A stretch of 64,000 bases of DNA from Oscillospiraceae bacterium. GTDB taxonomy: Bacteria; Bacillota; Clostridia; Oscillospirales; Ruminococcaceae. This document shows, piece by piece, positions 17,716 through 28,035 of this stretch. A model generated the notes under the pieces. The model was not told the DNA's origin, made no database searches, and worked only from the letters and a program-made list of their open reading frames with translations. Each line of letters opens with the position of its first letter. The stretch's first letter is position 1. The stretch is taken from contig JAJQHD010000037.1 in assembly GCA_021199855.1 (NCBI GenBank), forward strand, positions 124,001 to 188,000, read 5' to 3'. Position numbers and translations under genes: made by a program.

Positions 17716-17782
17716 AGATTGGGTTATAGTGGGCGTGAGAAATCGCCGTTAAAATAGAGCTCAGATTTTTTTGGAGGCAGTA

Positions 17783-19189
17783 ATGGAGAACGCAATTATA
17801 CTCGCCGCCGGCGCGGGAAAAAGGATGCACTCAGACAAGCCGAAGGTTCTCATGGAGGTGCTTGGGAAACCGATACTCTCATGGGTAACTGAAGCTTGTG
17901 AAAATGCAGGAATCGAAAATATCTGCGTAGTCAAAGGTTACGGTGCAGATGAAATAGACAGCTATCTTAACGGAAAATATGAAACTGCTTTTCAGTCGCA
18001 AAGGCTCGGAACAGGTCATGCGGTTACCTGCGCTGGGGATTTCCTCAGGAAAAATCCCCACAGCCACACTCTTGTTGCCTGTGGGGACTCGCCATTCATT
18101 GATTTCAAGACTATAAGAGCGGCTTTGGAGTTTCACAAGCTCAGCGGAAGTGCGGCAACAGTCATCACCGCTGACTCCCCTAACCCATTCGGCTACGGAA
18201 GGATTGTCCGCAAGGGCGGAGAGCTCAGTGCAATCATTGAGGAAAAAGACTGCACACCGAAGGAAAGGAAAATCCGGGAGATAAATTCCGGTTGCTACTG
18301 GTTTGACACCGAAAAGCTTCTTGAGTTCCTGCCGATGCTGACAAGAGAAAATGCTCAGGGAGAGTATTATCTCACCGATACAGTGGCTCTGATGTCTTCA
18401 AAAGGTCTGAAAGTTACTGCTTTCAAGACGGACAATTCTGACGCAATTTTGGGTGCTAATGACAGAAAAGGGCTGTTGAAGCTCAACGACATCGCAAGAA
18501 AGAGAATTATTGAACGGCACCTTGAAAACGGCGTTGAGTTTATCACGACTGATGGAATCACCATTTCGCCTGACGTAAAAATAGGCGCTGGAACTAAGAT
18601 TTTGCAGTCCACTATTCTTGCCGGGAACACTGTAATAGGAAGTAATTGCGTTATCGGTCCTAATTCGAGGCTTGAAAATACTGTTGTCGGGGATAATTCG
18701 ACTCTCGATAATGTCGTTGCACATGATGCTACTGTCGGGTCGCATGTTTCAATAGGACCGTTTGTGCAGTTGAGAGCCGGTACCATTATTAAAGATTATG
18801 CCCATGTCGGAGATTTCGTCGAAATCAAGAATTCGGTTATCGGCGAAGGCACCGCGGTTGCTCACCTTACATACGTTGGCGACAGCGACGTCGGAAGAAA
18901 CGTCAACTTCGGTTGCGGAGTCGTGACGGTCAACTATGACGGAACTAACAAGGCGAGATGCACCATTGGCGACAATGCATTTATCGGGTGCAATACGAAT
19001 CTGATTGCGCCTGTCAAAATCGGCGACTGCGCTTACACTGCTGCTGGTTCTACTGTAAACAAAAATGTTCCGGATGGCGCACTCGCTATTGAGCGTTCAA
19101 AGCTTGAGATAAAAGGGGGCTATTCCGAAAGAAAGCTTGCCAGACACATCGAAAAGGGCAAGAAGCTTGAGGAAAAACTCAATGATTAA
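17783..19189 (+). CDS. glmU: Bifunctional UDP-GlcNAc pyrophosphorylase / GlcN-1-P acetyltransferase
   Basis: A 468-residue cytosolic enzyme making UDP-N-acetylglucosamine for peptidoglycan. The N-terminal Rossmann-like uridylyltransferase carries LAAGAGKRM and the Lys of SDKPK. From about residue 250 a left-handed beta-helix of hexapeptide repeats forms the acetyltransferase, ending with the acetyl-CoA-binding loops around VTVNYDGTNK. The start at 17783 is chosen because GGAGG sits six bases upstream; an in-frame TTG at 17771 is too close to that site. glmU, pth and mfd share the strand in the classic Firmicute order and are probably co-transcribed. Confidence 0.96.
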   Translation: MENAIILAAGAGKRMHSDKPKVLMEVLGKPILSWVTEACENAGIENICVVKGYGADEIDSYLNGKYETAFQSQRLGTGHAVTCAGDFLRKNPHSHTLVACGDSPFIDFKTIRAALEFHKLSGSAATVITADSPNPFGYGRIVRKGGELSAIIEEKDCTPKERKIREINSGCYWFDTEKLLEFLPMLTRENAQGEYYLTDTVALMSSKGLKVTAFKTDNSDAILGANDRKGLLKLNDIARKRIIERHLENGVEFITTDGITISPDVKIGAGTKILQSTILAGNTVIGSNCVIGPNSRLENTVVGDNSTLDNVVAHDATVGSHVSIGPFVQLRAGTIIKDYAHVGDFVEIKNSVIGEGTAVAHLTYVGDSDVGRNVNFGCGVVTVNYDGTNKARCTIGDNAFIGCNTNLIAPVKIGDCAYTAAGSTVNKNVPDGALAIERSKLEIKGGYSERKLARHIEKGKKLEEKLND

Positions 19190-19207
19190 GTCATAATAAA
19201 GGAAAAC

Positions 19208-19238
19208 CACCTACCCGCCCGACTTCGGTTGTGCGGGT
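19208..19238 (+). other. RNA hairpin between glmU and pth
   Basis: A stem built on ACCCGC/GCGGGT in the 74-base gap between glmU and pth. There is no T tract, so it may be an mRNA processing or stability element. Confidence 0.35.
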
Positions 19239-19263
19239 TGAAGGCGTGAATGGAGGATATACA

Positions 19264-19869
19264 ATGGGGTTATTTACACGGAAAGAAAAAGAAACAGCCG
19301 GAAGCATTGAATGGCTGATTGTAGGATTGGGAAATCCCGGGTCTCAGTACGAGAGAACGAGGCACAACTGTGGCTGGCTGACGGCTGACAAGCTAGCGGA
19401 TAAATACAATGTCAAGCTCAAGAAGCTGAAATTCAAGTCGCTCTGCGGTGAAGCGGTCATCTCCGGGAAAAGATGCCTAATTATGAAGCCTACTACTATG
19501 ATGAATTCAAGCGGCGAGGCTGTTGTCGAAGCGATGAATTTCTATAAGATTCCGATTGAGAATGTACTTGTCATCTGCGACGATATTTCTTTAGATTTAG
19601 GAAAGATCAGGGTCAAGAGAAAAGGCTCTGACGGAGGTCAGAAGGGACTTCGGAGCATAATTTATCTTAGCAGCAAGGACACCTTCCCCCGCGTAAAAAT
19701 CGGCATCGGTGCAAAGCCGAATCCGGAATATGATCTGGCGGCTTGGGTGCTTTCGAGATTCACTGACAAGGAATTTGTCACTATGAACGAAGCTTTTGAC
19801 AAGGCAATTACTGGAGTTGAGCTTATAATTGACGGCAAGATTGACGAAGCAATGAATAGACTAAACTGA
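19264..19869 (+). CDS. pth: Peptidyl-tRNA hydrolase
   Basis: A 201-residue enzyme that frees stalled peptidyl-tRNA by hydrolysing the ester bond. The family signatures are GLGNPGSQYERTRHNCGW (with the catalytic histidine), the KPTTMMNSSG substrate loop and the basic segment KGSDGGQKGLRS. A short charged extension of about 14 residues precedes the core. ATG 19264 follows GGAGG by about nine bases. It sits between glmU and mfd, as in many Firmicutes, 28 bases ahead of mfd. Confidence 0.95.
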   Translation: MGLFTRKEKETAGSIEWLIVGLGNPGSQYERTRHNCGWLTADKLADKYNVKLKKLKFKSLCGEAVISGKRCLIMKPTTMMNSSGEAVVEAMNFYKIPIENVLVICDDISLDLGKIRVKRKGSDGGQKGLRSIIYLSSKDTFPRVKIGIGAKPNPEYDLAAWVLSRFTDKEFVTMNEAFDKAITGVELIIDGKIDEAMNRLN

Positions 19870-19897
19870 CGTTAAGTCGTGAACTAAGAGGAACAAT

Positions 19898-22800
19898 ATG
19901 AGTATATTTTATGATGCCATAGACAGGCTTTCGTTTTTGCGGGAGCTCAAATCGGCAGTAAAATCAGGACAGCTCCCCACTTCGGTGACGGGGCTTTCGT
20001 CCATTCACAAGGCACATGCAATTCTCGGTCTTTCACAGGACAAACCGGTTCTGGTGGTTACTCCGGACGATGCGAGTGCTGTAAAAATGGTCTCGGATGT
20101 AAACGAGATGGCAGGAAAAGAAATTGCAGTGCAGTTTCCGGCAAGAGATTTGATTTTAGCCGATGTTGACGCTGTCTCACGGGAATATGAACAGAAGAGA
20201 ATTTCTGCTCTTGAAAAGATACAAAATGGCAAGGCGAAGGTACTGATTTGCAGTGCTGAAGCCTGTCTTGAAGGGACAATTCCACCGGAAGTGCTCCGGG
20301 ATATGAGCTTTTCACTCTCCCCCGCTGATTCGATTGACACGGGAAAGCTTGCGGAAAAACTCATCGAAATGGGATACACCCGTTATCCGCAGACGGAAGG
20401 AATCGGACAGTTCTCAATAAGAGGTTCAATTGTAGACATCTTCCCTGTCGGGATGAGTATACCGATAAGAATTGAGCTCTGGGGAGACGAAATTGACACT
20501 GTATCCACCTTCGACATCGAATCTCAGAGGCGGTTTGACGCTATCAAATCGGTTACAATCTCGCCTGCAAAAGAGCTTTTGATTTCTGGTGAAAATCTCG
20601 CTTTTGAGATTAAAGAACTCTTGGGGAAGGTCAGCGGCAAGCGCTCAGCAGATATTGAAAAGCACTTAAATCAGGATTTGGATTTGATAAATTCCGGACT
20701 TATGCCGGCAAGCCTCGACAAGTACTACAAGCAAATTTACGGAGAGACCTGCTCTGTTTTCGATTACTTCGAGGACGGCGTTTGCGTTATCTGCGAGTAT
20801 TCAGACGTTCTGGAAAAAGCTAAAGACGTAACTGCACAGCTTAATGAAGATATAAAGCTACTCTACGAGGATGGAATTCTCTTCAAAGAGATGTCAGGAT
20901 TCATGCTTGAACCGGCACAGCTCTTCCAGAAGGCTTTGAAAATGGGTTGCGTCTATCTCGACACGTTTATGCACGGGTCGGATGTCCGGCTAAAAAAGCT
21001 TATTTCAGCGGAGGCTTATCAGTCTTCAGTATGGAGTGGTGACTCGGCGACTTTGGACGATGAAATCGAGAACTACATATCCCGCGGTTTCTGCATGGTT
21101 GTCCTTGTCGGAAGCACTAAGGCGGCAAGCGTTGTCTCTCAGGATATTGAGAAAAACGGATATAAAGTGCAAAAGCTGAACGACAAGTCTGTCTATTCGG
21201 AAGGGCTTGTGTATGTCGGTGTCGGTTGCCTTTCGGGAGGATTTGAGTACCCGACGGCTAAGTTCGCCGTTATCACTCAGCAGAAAGTCTTTACGGCTCA
21301 TAAGAGAAGCAAAAAGCGCCCTGACAATGCAGAACGAATCAACAGCATTTCGGATATTTCAAAGGGAGAGTTGGTTGTCCACAGCCTGCACGGAATCGGT
21401 AAATTCGAGGGAATCTCTAATATCGAGACAAACGGCGTCACTAAAGACTACATCACCATCAAGTATGCAGGAACCGATGTCCTGTACGTCCCGGTCACAC
21501 AGCTCGATATGGTTTCAAAGTACGTGGGAGCTTCGGACGATGAGAATGTAAAGCTCAGTAAGCTCGGCGGAACAGAATGGGCGAAGACGAGGGCAAGAGT
21601 AAAGAAAGCCTGCAAGGACATGGCGGATGAGCTCATACAGCTATACGCTCAGAGACAGCTTGCAAAGGGCTATGCTTTCTCAGAGGACAACGTCTGGCAG
21701 ACTGAATTTGAAGAGAGATTTGAGTATCAGGAGACTGACGACCAGCTCCGTTCTATTCAGGAGATAAAGGCTGACATGCAGAAGCCGGTTCCGATGGACA
21801 GACTTCTTTGCGGAGACGTAGGATTTGGAAAGACGGAGGTTGCCCTTCGAGCCGCTATGAAGTGTATTCTTGACGGGAAACAATGTGCTATACTTGTTCC
21901 CACTACTGTACTTGCTTGGCAACACTATCAGACAGCATTAAGGCGATTTGAGCATTTTGATATCAACATAGAATTAATGTCAAGATTCCGTTCTCAGAAG
22001 GAACAGAAAGTGATTGCCAGAAAGCTTGAAACTGGCGAAATCGACCTTGTAATCGGCACACACAGGCTTGTCCAGAATGATATCCGGTTCAAGGATTTGG
22101 GACTTCTCATTATAGATGAAGAGCAGAGATTCGGTGTTGCCCACAAGGAGCATATGAAGGAGCTCTACCCTTCTGTAGATATTCTGACTCTTTCGGCTAC
22201 TCCTATTCCCCGTACCCTCAATATGGCTTTAAGTGGAATAAGAGATATGTCGGTTATTGAAGAGCCCCCGGCGGACAGATATCCGGTTCAGACATACGTT
22301 ATAGAGTATCAGCAGGGCGTCATCCTGCAGGCAATTCACAAGGAACTTCGGCGTGGCGGACAGGTCTACTACATCCACAACAGGATTGAGACACTTCAGG
22401 CATGTGCATACAGGCTTCAACAGAATCTCCCCGGAGCTAAAATTGGCGTCGCTCACGGGCAGATGGATGAGAAAGAGCTTTCCGAAATCTGGCGACAGCT
22501 ACTCGAACGTGAGATTGATATTCTCGTCTGCACAACTATTATTGAAACCGGCGTAGACGTTCCGAACGTGAATACACTTATCATTGAGGATGCCGACAGA
22601 TTCGGACTTTCACAGCTCTATCAGCTCAGAGGTCGCGTCGGGCGGTCGTCAAGAAGAGCATATGCATATTTCACATTCAGACGCGGAAAAGTTTTGTCTG
22701 AGGTTGCTTCAAAGAGGCTTGAAGCGATAAGAGAATTAACGCAGTTCGGCTCAGGATTCAAGATAGCACTACGAGACCTCGAAATTAGAGGCGTCGGTTC

Positions 22801-23350
22801 GATTCTCTCTGCAAAACAGCATGGGCACATGGAGGCAGTTGGATATGACATGTACCTACAGCTTCTCGAAGAAGCCATCGCCGCTAGCAAGGGCGAAACC
22901 AAGCCGAAAGCTTCGGAAGACTGCCTTGTAGACGTCACTATTGATGCCTATATACCCGAGACTTATATTGAATCCCTCAAAGCAAGGCTTGAAGCCTACA
23001 GACGGATTGCATCAATTATAACGGTTGAGGATTCAGAAGATGTTATCGATGAGTTTGTCGACCGTTATGGCGAGCCACCGAAGTCGGTTATGGGACTTAT
23101 AGATGTTGCGCTTGTCAGAAACGGTGCGGCACGGATGGGAATCAAGGAGATTACTCAGCGTGGCAACAATCTTATCTTCTACGTCACTGAAAATGCTTCT
23201 GTGAATTCGATCATGAATCTTACGAAGAAGTTTGCAGGAAGAATCCTCGTCAACGGCTCAGAGGGCGGATATATCCAGCTTACACTCGGCAAGAACGAAA
23301 AGCCGCTTCAGATGATGAAGGCGGTTGTTGAAACAATGCAAGCTGAATGA
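19898..23350 (+). CDS. mfd: Transcription-repair coupling factor
   Basis: A 1150-residue DNA translocase that pushes stalled RNA polymerase off damaged DNA and recruits UvrA. The domain order is normal: UvrB-like N-terminal region, polymerase-interacting domain around residues 480-560 (ELVVHSLHGIGKFEGI), RecG-like helicase with Walker A GDVGFGKTE near 640 and the DEEQ box near 740, and a C-terminal TRCF domain. The ATG is preceded by AGAGGA. It ends just before a bidirectional terminator. Third gene of the glmU-pth-mfd unit. Confidence 0.97.
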   Translation: MSIFYDAIDRLSFLRELKSAVKSGQLPTSVTGLSSIHKAHAILGLSQDKPVLVVTPDDASAVKMVSDVNEMAGKEIAVQFPARDLILADVDAVSREYEQKRISALEKIQNGKAKVLICSAEACLEGTIPPEVLRDMSFSLSPADSIDTGKLAEKLIEMGYTRYPQTEGIGQFSIRGSIVDIFPVGMSIPIRIELWGDEIDTVSTFDIESQRRFDAIKSVTISPAKELLISGENLAFEIKELLGKVSGKRSADIEKHLNQDLDLINSGLMPASLDKYYKQIYGETCSVFDYFEDGVCVICEYSDVLEKAKDVTAQLNEDIKLLYEDGILFKEMSGFMLEPAQLFQKALKMGCVYLDTFMHGSDVRLKKLISAEAYQSSVWSGDSATLDDEIENYISRGFCMVVLVGSTKAASVVSQDIEKNGYKVQKLNDKSVYSEGLVYVGVGCLSGGFEYPTAKFAVITQQKVFTAHKRSKKRPDNAERINSISDISKGELVVHSLHGIGKFEGISNIETNGVTKDYITIKYAGTDVLYVPVTQLDMVSKYVGASDDENVKLSKLGGTEWAKTRARVKKACKDMADELIQLYAQRQLAKGYAFSEDNVWQTEFEERFEYQETDDQLRSIQEIKADMQKPVPMDRLLCGDVGFGKTEVALRAAMKCILDGKQCAILVPTTVLAWQHYQTALRRFEHFDINIELMSRFRSQKEQKVIARKLETGEIDLVIGTHRLVQNDIRFKDLGLLIIDEEQRFGVAHKEHMKELYPSVDILTLSATPIPRTLNMALSGIRDMSVIEEPPADRYPVQTYVIEYQQGVILQAIHKELRRGGQVYYIHNRIETLQACAYRLQQNLPGAKIGVAHGQMDEKELSEIWRQLLEREIDILVCTTIIETGVDVPNVNTLIIEDADRFGLSQLYQLRGRVGRSSRRAYAYFTFRRGKVLSEVASKRLEAIRELTQFGSGFKIALRDLEIRGVGSILSAKQHGHMEAVGYDMYLQLLEEAIAASKGETKPKASEDCLVDVTIDAYIPETYIESLKARLEAYRRIASIITVEDSEDVIDEFVDRYGEPPKSVMGLIDVALVRNGAARMGIKEITQRGNNLIFYVTENASVNSIMNLTKKFAGRILVNGSEGGYIQLTLGKNEKPLQMMKAVVETMQAE

Positions 23351-23354
23351 TTAA

Positions 23355-23394
23355 AAAACGCTTCCGGATTTGCTCGGAAGCGTTATTTTTTTAT
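23355..23394. terminator. Bidirectional terminator between mfd and the ABC gene
   Basis: Arms AACGCTTCCG/CGGAAGCGTT with a T7 run on the plus side and an A6 run on the minus side, in the gap between convergent genes. Confidence 0.88.
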
Positions 23395-23402
23395 GCCAAT
23401 GT

Positions 23403-26342
23403 TTATTCTGTACGCAAAGCCTCTACAGGATCCTTCTTTGCCGCCATGCTTGACGGAACAAGTCCGGAAATAAGCGTCAGTACTGTACTTATAACTATCA
23501 GTATAACTGCGCTAACAGCAGGAAGCGATGCCGCCAGGTAAGAAATACCGGTAATGCTCTGGAGGATAATATTTATTGGAATCAGCAGTAGAAGTGAGAT
23601 TATAATTCCCATTGCACCTGATACAAATCCCTCGATAAGCGTTTCGGCATTGAATACCCTTGAAATATCACCCTTCGACGCACCGATTGCACGAAGAATA
23701 CCGATTTCCTTTGTTCTTTCGAGAACTGAGATATAGGTTATGACTGCAATCATGATTGAGGAAACAATCAGTGAGATTGCGACAAAAGCAATCAGGACAT
23801 ACGAAATAGCGTTGATTATCGTCGTCATTGAGGACATCAGAAGAGCAATATAATCGGTGTAGGATATCTGGTCGTCCTCGTCAACACTCGCGTTATACTC
23901 CTCTATCAATGTGGAGATTTCATCCTTGTCTTCAAACGATGCGGCATAGATATAGATTGTGCTGGGCGAGCCCTGGTCGACATAGCCTAAGAGAGACATA
24001 TTCTCTTCATAGGTTGAATCTGATAAGCCGGTCGGGATATTCTCATCATATAGCGACTGGTATTCGTCATCTGTCAGCTCATATGAATCCAGCATCGCAG
24101 CTATTTCAGCATCACTGAGTGTAGAAAGTTGAGTTGAAACTGTTTCAGAATACTGCCGGGTAACCAAAGCAGAAAGAATCTGTACAATATATGTCTCTTT
24201 GGAGGTGGCGTCAAGCATCGACAGATATGACCTTATGGATTCCTCGTCCATCTGAGTCTGGCTGACAAAAGCCTGTACAAGGAGGTCTTCAATCTCTTCA
24301 TCAGTCATCGTAGAACGGTACTGCTCAATAGCCGCTGATATATATTCGTCACTCGGAACGCTTGCGAGCGTCAGGTAAACATCAGCTTTTTCCGCGTCAG
24401 TAAGATCTGCAATCCAGTCATCTACTTCGTCTTTGATTTCCTCCAAAGAAAGCTCGTCGTCTCCTGTTGCAAATTTCAGTCCCATCAGGACATCAACTTC
24501 CGGATTTTCCATCTGTTCTGTTACCAGAGTACTAGATGATGTTCTTTCGATAATATATTCTGTGAGTGCTCCGGTGTAGCCGATAACTCCACTCATAAAA
24601 CTTGAAGCAGAATCTTCACTCTGACGGATTATTCCGACTACTTTAAGCTTTATAGCATTATCAGAGTCGTAGAGAAGCTGAAGACCTGTTTCGGTTTCAG
24701 TAGCATCTATATATGTGGTTCCGTCCTCACTGAGCTGATACTTGTCGCAGTCAAGAATTACACGGAAGTCGAGGTTCATGATGTCGTCGTAGCTCCACGA
24801 CTTTACACCACTGTCTTCATCGTCTGATTCTTCACCACTCATTGCGCTGATAAGCTCATCACTCGTGACAAGTCCCATCGCATAGAGCATCATGTCGTTA
24901 ATCTCGTTGTTCTCGTCAACAACTATGACAATCTCATCATAGCTCTCGGGCCAGCGTCCAGAAATGACTTCATACTGCTCGGTCATCGACTCGTTTATGA
25001 GCTCGCCATCCATGCCGCTCAAAAGTTGTTGCCATGCATCAAGAGACATATAGCTTGTAAGCGTTGAACCTGAAATATCGACTCCCATGCTTGTATAAAG
25101 AGAAGTCATGAGGTCGGTTATATCAGACTTGACGATTTCACCATCAGAATTTGTGACATAGACGTTCATATCGGTGTCGTACTCATAGCTGTATGCGGAA
25201 GCATAGCTCTTCATCTCTTCGGATGTTTCGAGATATTCCTTGAATTTGACAAGGTTGTTTTCTCTTGTCTCGATATTCGTCATCGACTCCATCATGCTTG
25301 CCATGATACTGCTTTCGTAAACGGCATCGAGTTCATGCTCCTCTTCATTGTCGCTACTCGATGACATAAGCGAAGTCATAAGCTCGGTCATATCTACCTC
25401 GCTTGCACTGATGGTTATCGGGTAGGAAGATAGTGTATCCTCCTGAACCCTGTCGATGTAGTTCTGAACGCCAGTAGACACCGCTAAAATCAGAGCAATT
25501 CCTATTATACCTATACTCCCGGCAAAGCATGTCAGAATCGTTCGTGCTTTCTTCGTCATGAGGTTGTTTAGTGACAGAGAAAGAGCTGTTCCAAAGGACA
25601 TAGACAGCTTCTTTTCCTTGCCGACTTTTCTTATTTCGTCGGGAGAAGGCTGAGATTCGTCTTCTATATAGGGATCAGAATCGCTCTGGATTACGCCATC
25701 AAGACAGCGGACAATTCTCGTTGCATACTGCTCGGCTAGGTCGGGATTATGGGTAACCATTATGACAAGGCGGTCTTTCGAAACTTCCTTCAGAATCTCC
25801 ATAATCTGAATGCTTGTTGTCGAATCGAGAGCACCTGTCGGTTCATCTGCCATCAGGATTTCAGGGTCATTTACAAGTGCTCTGGCGATAGCGACACGTT
25901 GCATCTGTCCGCCGGACATCTGATTCGGCTTCTTGTTTAACTGGTCTTCAAGACCGACTTTTTTAAGAGCTTCGATTGCTCTCTTCCTGCGTTCAGCCTT
26001 GCCGACGCCAGTAAGAGTCAATGCAAGCTCGACATTTGCAAGAACTGTCTGATGCGGAATCAGGTTATATGACTGGAAGACGAAGCCTACTGAATGATTG
26101 CGGTAGGTGTCCCAATCGGAATCTTTGAATTTCTTTGTGGAACGGCAATTTATGGACAGGTCACCAGATGTATACTGGTCAAGTCCGCCGATGATGTTGA
26201 GCAAAGTTGTTTTGCCGCAACCGGATGGTCCTAAAATTGCCACGAATTCTGATTTTCGGAACTCGATGCTGATACCCTTCAGGGCGTGTATAGTTTCGTC
26301 ACCGACGAAATAGTCTTTTGTAATGTTGGTTAGTTTTAGCAT
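23403..26342 (-). CDS. ABC transporter, fused ATPase and FtsX/MacB-type permease
   Basis: A 979-residue fusion. Residues 1-230 are an ABC ATPase of the LolD/MacB type ([32 protein letters not shown]). A membrane helix follows near residue 290. Next comes a very long extracytoplasmic region of about 500 residues rich in Asp, Glu, Ser and Met. Three C-terminal helices form the FtsX domain ([19 protein letters not shown]). Such proteins move lipids or peptides, or transmit force across the membrane, rather than import nutrients; the substrate here is unknown. I start at 26342 because GGGGAGG precedes it; an upstream in-frame ATG at 26402 lacks a ribosome site. Confidence 0.88.
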   Translation of the reverse strand: MLKLTNITKDYFVGDETIHALKGISIEFRKSEFVAILGPSGCGKTTLLNIIGGLDQYTSGDLSINCRSTKKFKDSDWDTYRNHSVGFVFQSYNLIPHQTVLANVELALTLTGVGKAERRKRAIEALKKVGLEDQLNKKPNQMSGGQMQRVAIARALVNDPEILMADEPTGALDSTTSIQIMEILKEVSKDRLVIMVTHNPDLAEQYATRIVRCLDGVIQSDSDPYIEDESQPSPDEIRKVGKEKKLSMSFGTALSLSLNNLMTKKARTILTCFAGSIGIIGIALILAVSTGVQNYIDRVQEDTLSSYPITISASEVDMTELMTSLMSSSSDNEEEHELDAVYESSIMASMMESMTNIETRENNLVKFKEYLETSEEMKSYASAYSYEYDTDMNVYVTNSDGEIVKSDITDLMTSLYTSMGVDISGSTLTSYMSLDAWQQLLSGMDGELINESMTEQYEVISGRWPESYDEIVIVVDENNEINDMMLYAMGLVTSDELISAMSGEESDDEDSGVKSWSYDDIMNLDFRVILDCDKYQLSEDGTTYIDATETETGLQLLYDSDNAIKLKVVGIIRQSEDSASSFMSGVIGYTGALTEYIIERTSSSTLVTEQMENPEVDVLMGLKFATGDDELSLEEIKDEVDDWIADLTDAEKADVYLTLASVPSDEYISAAIEQYRSTMTDEEIEDLLVQAFVSQTQMDEESIRSYLSMLDATSKETYIVQILSALVTRQYSETVSTQLSTLSDAEIAAMLDSYELTDDEYQSLYDENIPTGLSDSTYEENMSLLGYVDQGSPSTIYIYAASFEDKDEISTLIEEYNASVDEDDQISYTDYIALLMSSMTTIINAISYVLIAFVAISLIVSSIMIAVITYISVLERTKEIGILRAIGASKGDISRVFNAETLIEGFVSGAMGIIISLLLLIPINIILQSITGISYLAASLPAVSAVILIVISTVLTLISGLVPSSMAAKKDPVEALRTE

Positions 26343-26445
26343 TAGTATGTCCTCCCCTGGCGAGGGGTCTCCTTTCACATATGTAATACCATTATCCGAC
26401 AACTTTTTTCAAAAGTGTCTTATTATTGATTTTGTCTTAAAGTCT

Positions 26446-26474
26446 ATAATATCATCACTTGTAGCAAAAGTCAA
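26446..26474 (-). promoter_or_regulatory. Promoter of the ABC transporter gene
   Basis: TTGACT (26474-26469), 17-base spacer and TATTAT (26451-26446) on the minus strand, about 100 bases ahead of the start codon. Confidence 0.75.
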
Positions 26475-26488
26475 TTAGCTTCGGCTAT

Positions 26489-26533
26489 CTTTCAACAGCT
26501 TTTCACCAGTGCTTCACAGTGAGTTGTTGAAAG
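26489..26533. repeat. Inverted repeat upstream of the ABC promoter
   Basis: Perfect nine-base arms CTTTCAACA and TGTTGAAAG, 27 bases apart, with a nested TCAC/GTGA pair. It lies just upstream of the ABC gene's -35 box and could be an operator. Confidence 0.4.
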
Positions 26534-26538
26534 GCTGT

Positions 26539-26570
26539 TAAAAAAGCCGGCGTGGTTGCCGGCTTTCATG
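26539..26570 (-). terminator. Terminator after the small zinc protein
   Basis: Minus-strand hairpin AAAGCCGGC/GCCGGCTTT followed by TTTT, ending the GH27 operon. Confidence 0.88.
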
Positions 26571-26572
26571 TT

Positions 26573-26776
26573 CTATTTGAAAAGCAGGCATATGCCACTT
26601 TCCTGATAATACTTTATTTTCGCTTCAATTGCCGCACGACTTACACCCAGATACTCTGCCAGGCAATCAATGCACAGAAACTCATCTGCACACCGAAGCA
26701 CAAGCTTCCGATAAATTGCTATATCGTCACCATCAAGCTTATGTCCGCACTGACGGCAGGTATCGAAATTAGCCAT
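26573..26776 (-). CDS. Small conserved zinc-binding protein of unknown function
   Basis: A 67-residue protein with two Cys pairs, CRQC near the start and CIDC in the middle. A short helical segment follows (EYLGVSRAAIEAKIKYY), and the end is hydrophobic. The Cys pairs suggest one bound zinc, and the helical part resembles a winged or helix-turn-helix end. Similar short proteins are, to my recollection, common in Clostridia without assigned roles. Its ATG overlaps the GH27 stop by one base (TGATG), so it is translated with the alpha-galactosidase. A terminator follows at once. It could regulate the operon, but nothing shows this directly. Confidence 0.75.
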   Translation of the reverse strand: MANFDTCRQCGHKLDGDDIAIYRKLVLRCADEFLCIDCLAEYLGVSRAAIEAKIKYYQESGICLLFK

Positions 26777-27936
26777 CAGAGCTTTACGAGCTTTGCGCGC
26801 ATGATAAGACAATCGTGAGCTTCGACATCAGCAGTGAATCTCTCGGCGTAAGTACCAACAGTTTCATGCTTCCAGCAGTCATACATTTCAAAGCCATAGC
26901 CAGCCGAAGACGGAAGTCCCATATCCCAGAACGGGAAGGAAGCACGTGAACCGAACTTATCGCCAAAGTTAAAGAGACCGATTGCATAATCGCCGTTTTC
27001 AAGAGGCTTTATGAGAATCTTGACCTGACCGTTATCCCATCTGGAGGAATCGAGAACGTACGCTCCCCTGCCCTCTGGATCCTGGTTGATTGCGATAACA
27101 TCCTTGTTCATGAGGATTTCTTTTGTAACATCGCTCATGTTTCTTATGTCACAGCCAATCATCAAGGGAGAATTCATCATCGCCCAGAGTGAGAAGTGGG
27201 TCTTATATTCGGTATCAGTACAACCAAAGCCGCCGTCGCCAATGAAGTCGTTATTCGAGCCGCCGTGCATACCGACAACTAGCATGTCGATATCGTTCCA
27301 GCAATAAACACCCTGCTGGCTCTGTCTGCCGATCTGGGATTTTGCAAGGTTGACAATTGAATTCCAGCTGTCCTGAATGTCGCCGGTTGAGCGGAACATC
27401 TGGGCACCGGTTTCTTTAATCCATGAATAGACGTCGTCCTGACCCCAGTTGCAAGCGGAGAAAAGGATATCTCTGCCACAGTTGCGGAGTGCCATTCCCA
27501 TTCTCTTATAGAGAAGTTCGCCGGGGATTCCCTTTGGCTTGAAGCAATAGTCATATTTCAGAAAGTCAACGCCCCACTCGGCAAAGGTGTTTGCGTCGAC
27601 AAATTCGTGCTCGAAGGATGCCGGATAAGCCGCACAGGTGTGCGTTCCAGAGCAGGAATACATGCCGAATTTGAGTCCCTTTGAATGAATATAGTCGGCA
27701 AGATACTTCATTCCGTGAGGGAACTTTTCGGGGTCGGCTACAAGCTTGCCATTCTCGTCTCTTTCCTTTTTTGACCAGCAGTCGTCGATGACTATGTATT
27801 CGTAGCCGCAATCTTTAAGTCCGGATGCGACCATTTCGTCAGCCGCCTGCATGACAAGCTCTTCGTTAATATTCCATGTAAAGGTATTCCATGAGTTCCA
27901 GCCCATTGGCGGAGTGCGTCCCAAATTCTTAGGCAT
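26776..27936 (-). CDS. GH27 family alpha-galactosidase
   Basis: A 386-residue retaining glycoside hydrolase that removes terminal alpha-galactose, as in raffinose-type sugars and galactomannan side chains. The TIM barrel begins almost at once with TPPMGWNSWNTF. The nucleophile Asp is in FLKYDYCF, the acid/base Asp is in RSTGDIQD, and YIVIDDCW is also typical. There is no signal peptide, so it probably acts on imported oligosaccharides. GGAA precedes the ATG. The promoter (28047-28075) is flanked by an inverted repeat that looks like an operator. A small zinc protein is translationally coupled downstream. Confidence 0.92.
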   Translation of the reverse strand: MPKNLGRTPPMGWNSWNTFTWNINEELVMQAADEMVASGLKDCGYEYIVIDDCWSKKERDENGKLVADPEKFPHGMKYLADYIHSKGLKFGMYSCSGTHTCAAYPASFEHEFVDANTFAEWGVDFLKYDYCFKPKGIPGELLYKRMGMALRNCGRDILFSACNWGQDDVYSWIKETGAQMFRSTGDIQDSWNSIVNLAKSQIGRQSQQGVYCWNDIDMLVVGMHGGSNNDFIGDGGFGCTDTEYKTHFSLWAMMNSPLMIGCDIRNMSDVTKEILMNKDVIAINQDPEGRGAYVLDSSRWDNGQVKILIKPLENGDYAIGLFNFGDKFGSRASFPFWDMGLPSSAGYGFEMYDCWKHETVGTYAERFTADVEAHDCLIMRAKLVKL

Positions 27937-28035
27937 ATAATATTCTTCCTTTCAAATGCAAGTATGAAATTATTATCCATAAAGGCTATACCGACACCCA
28001 CCGGAAAACTGTCCGGAAAGCGCATTACAAGCCTG

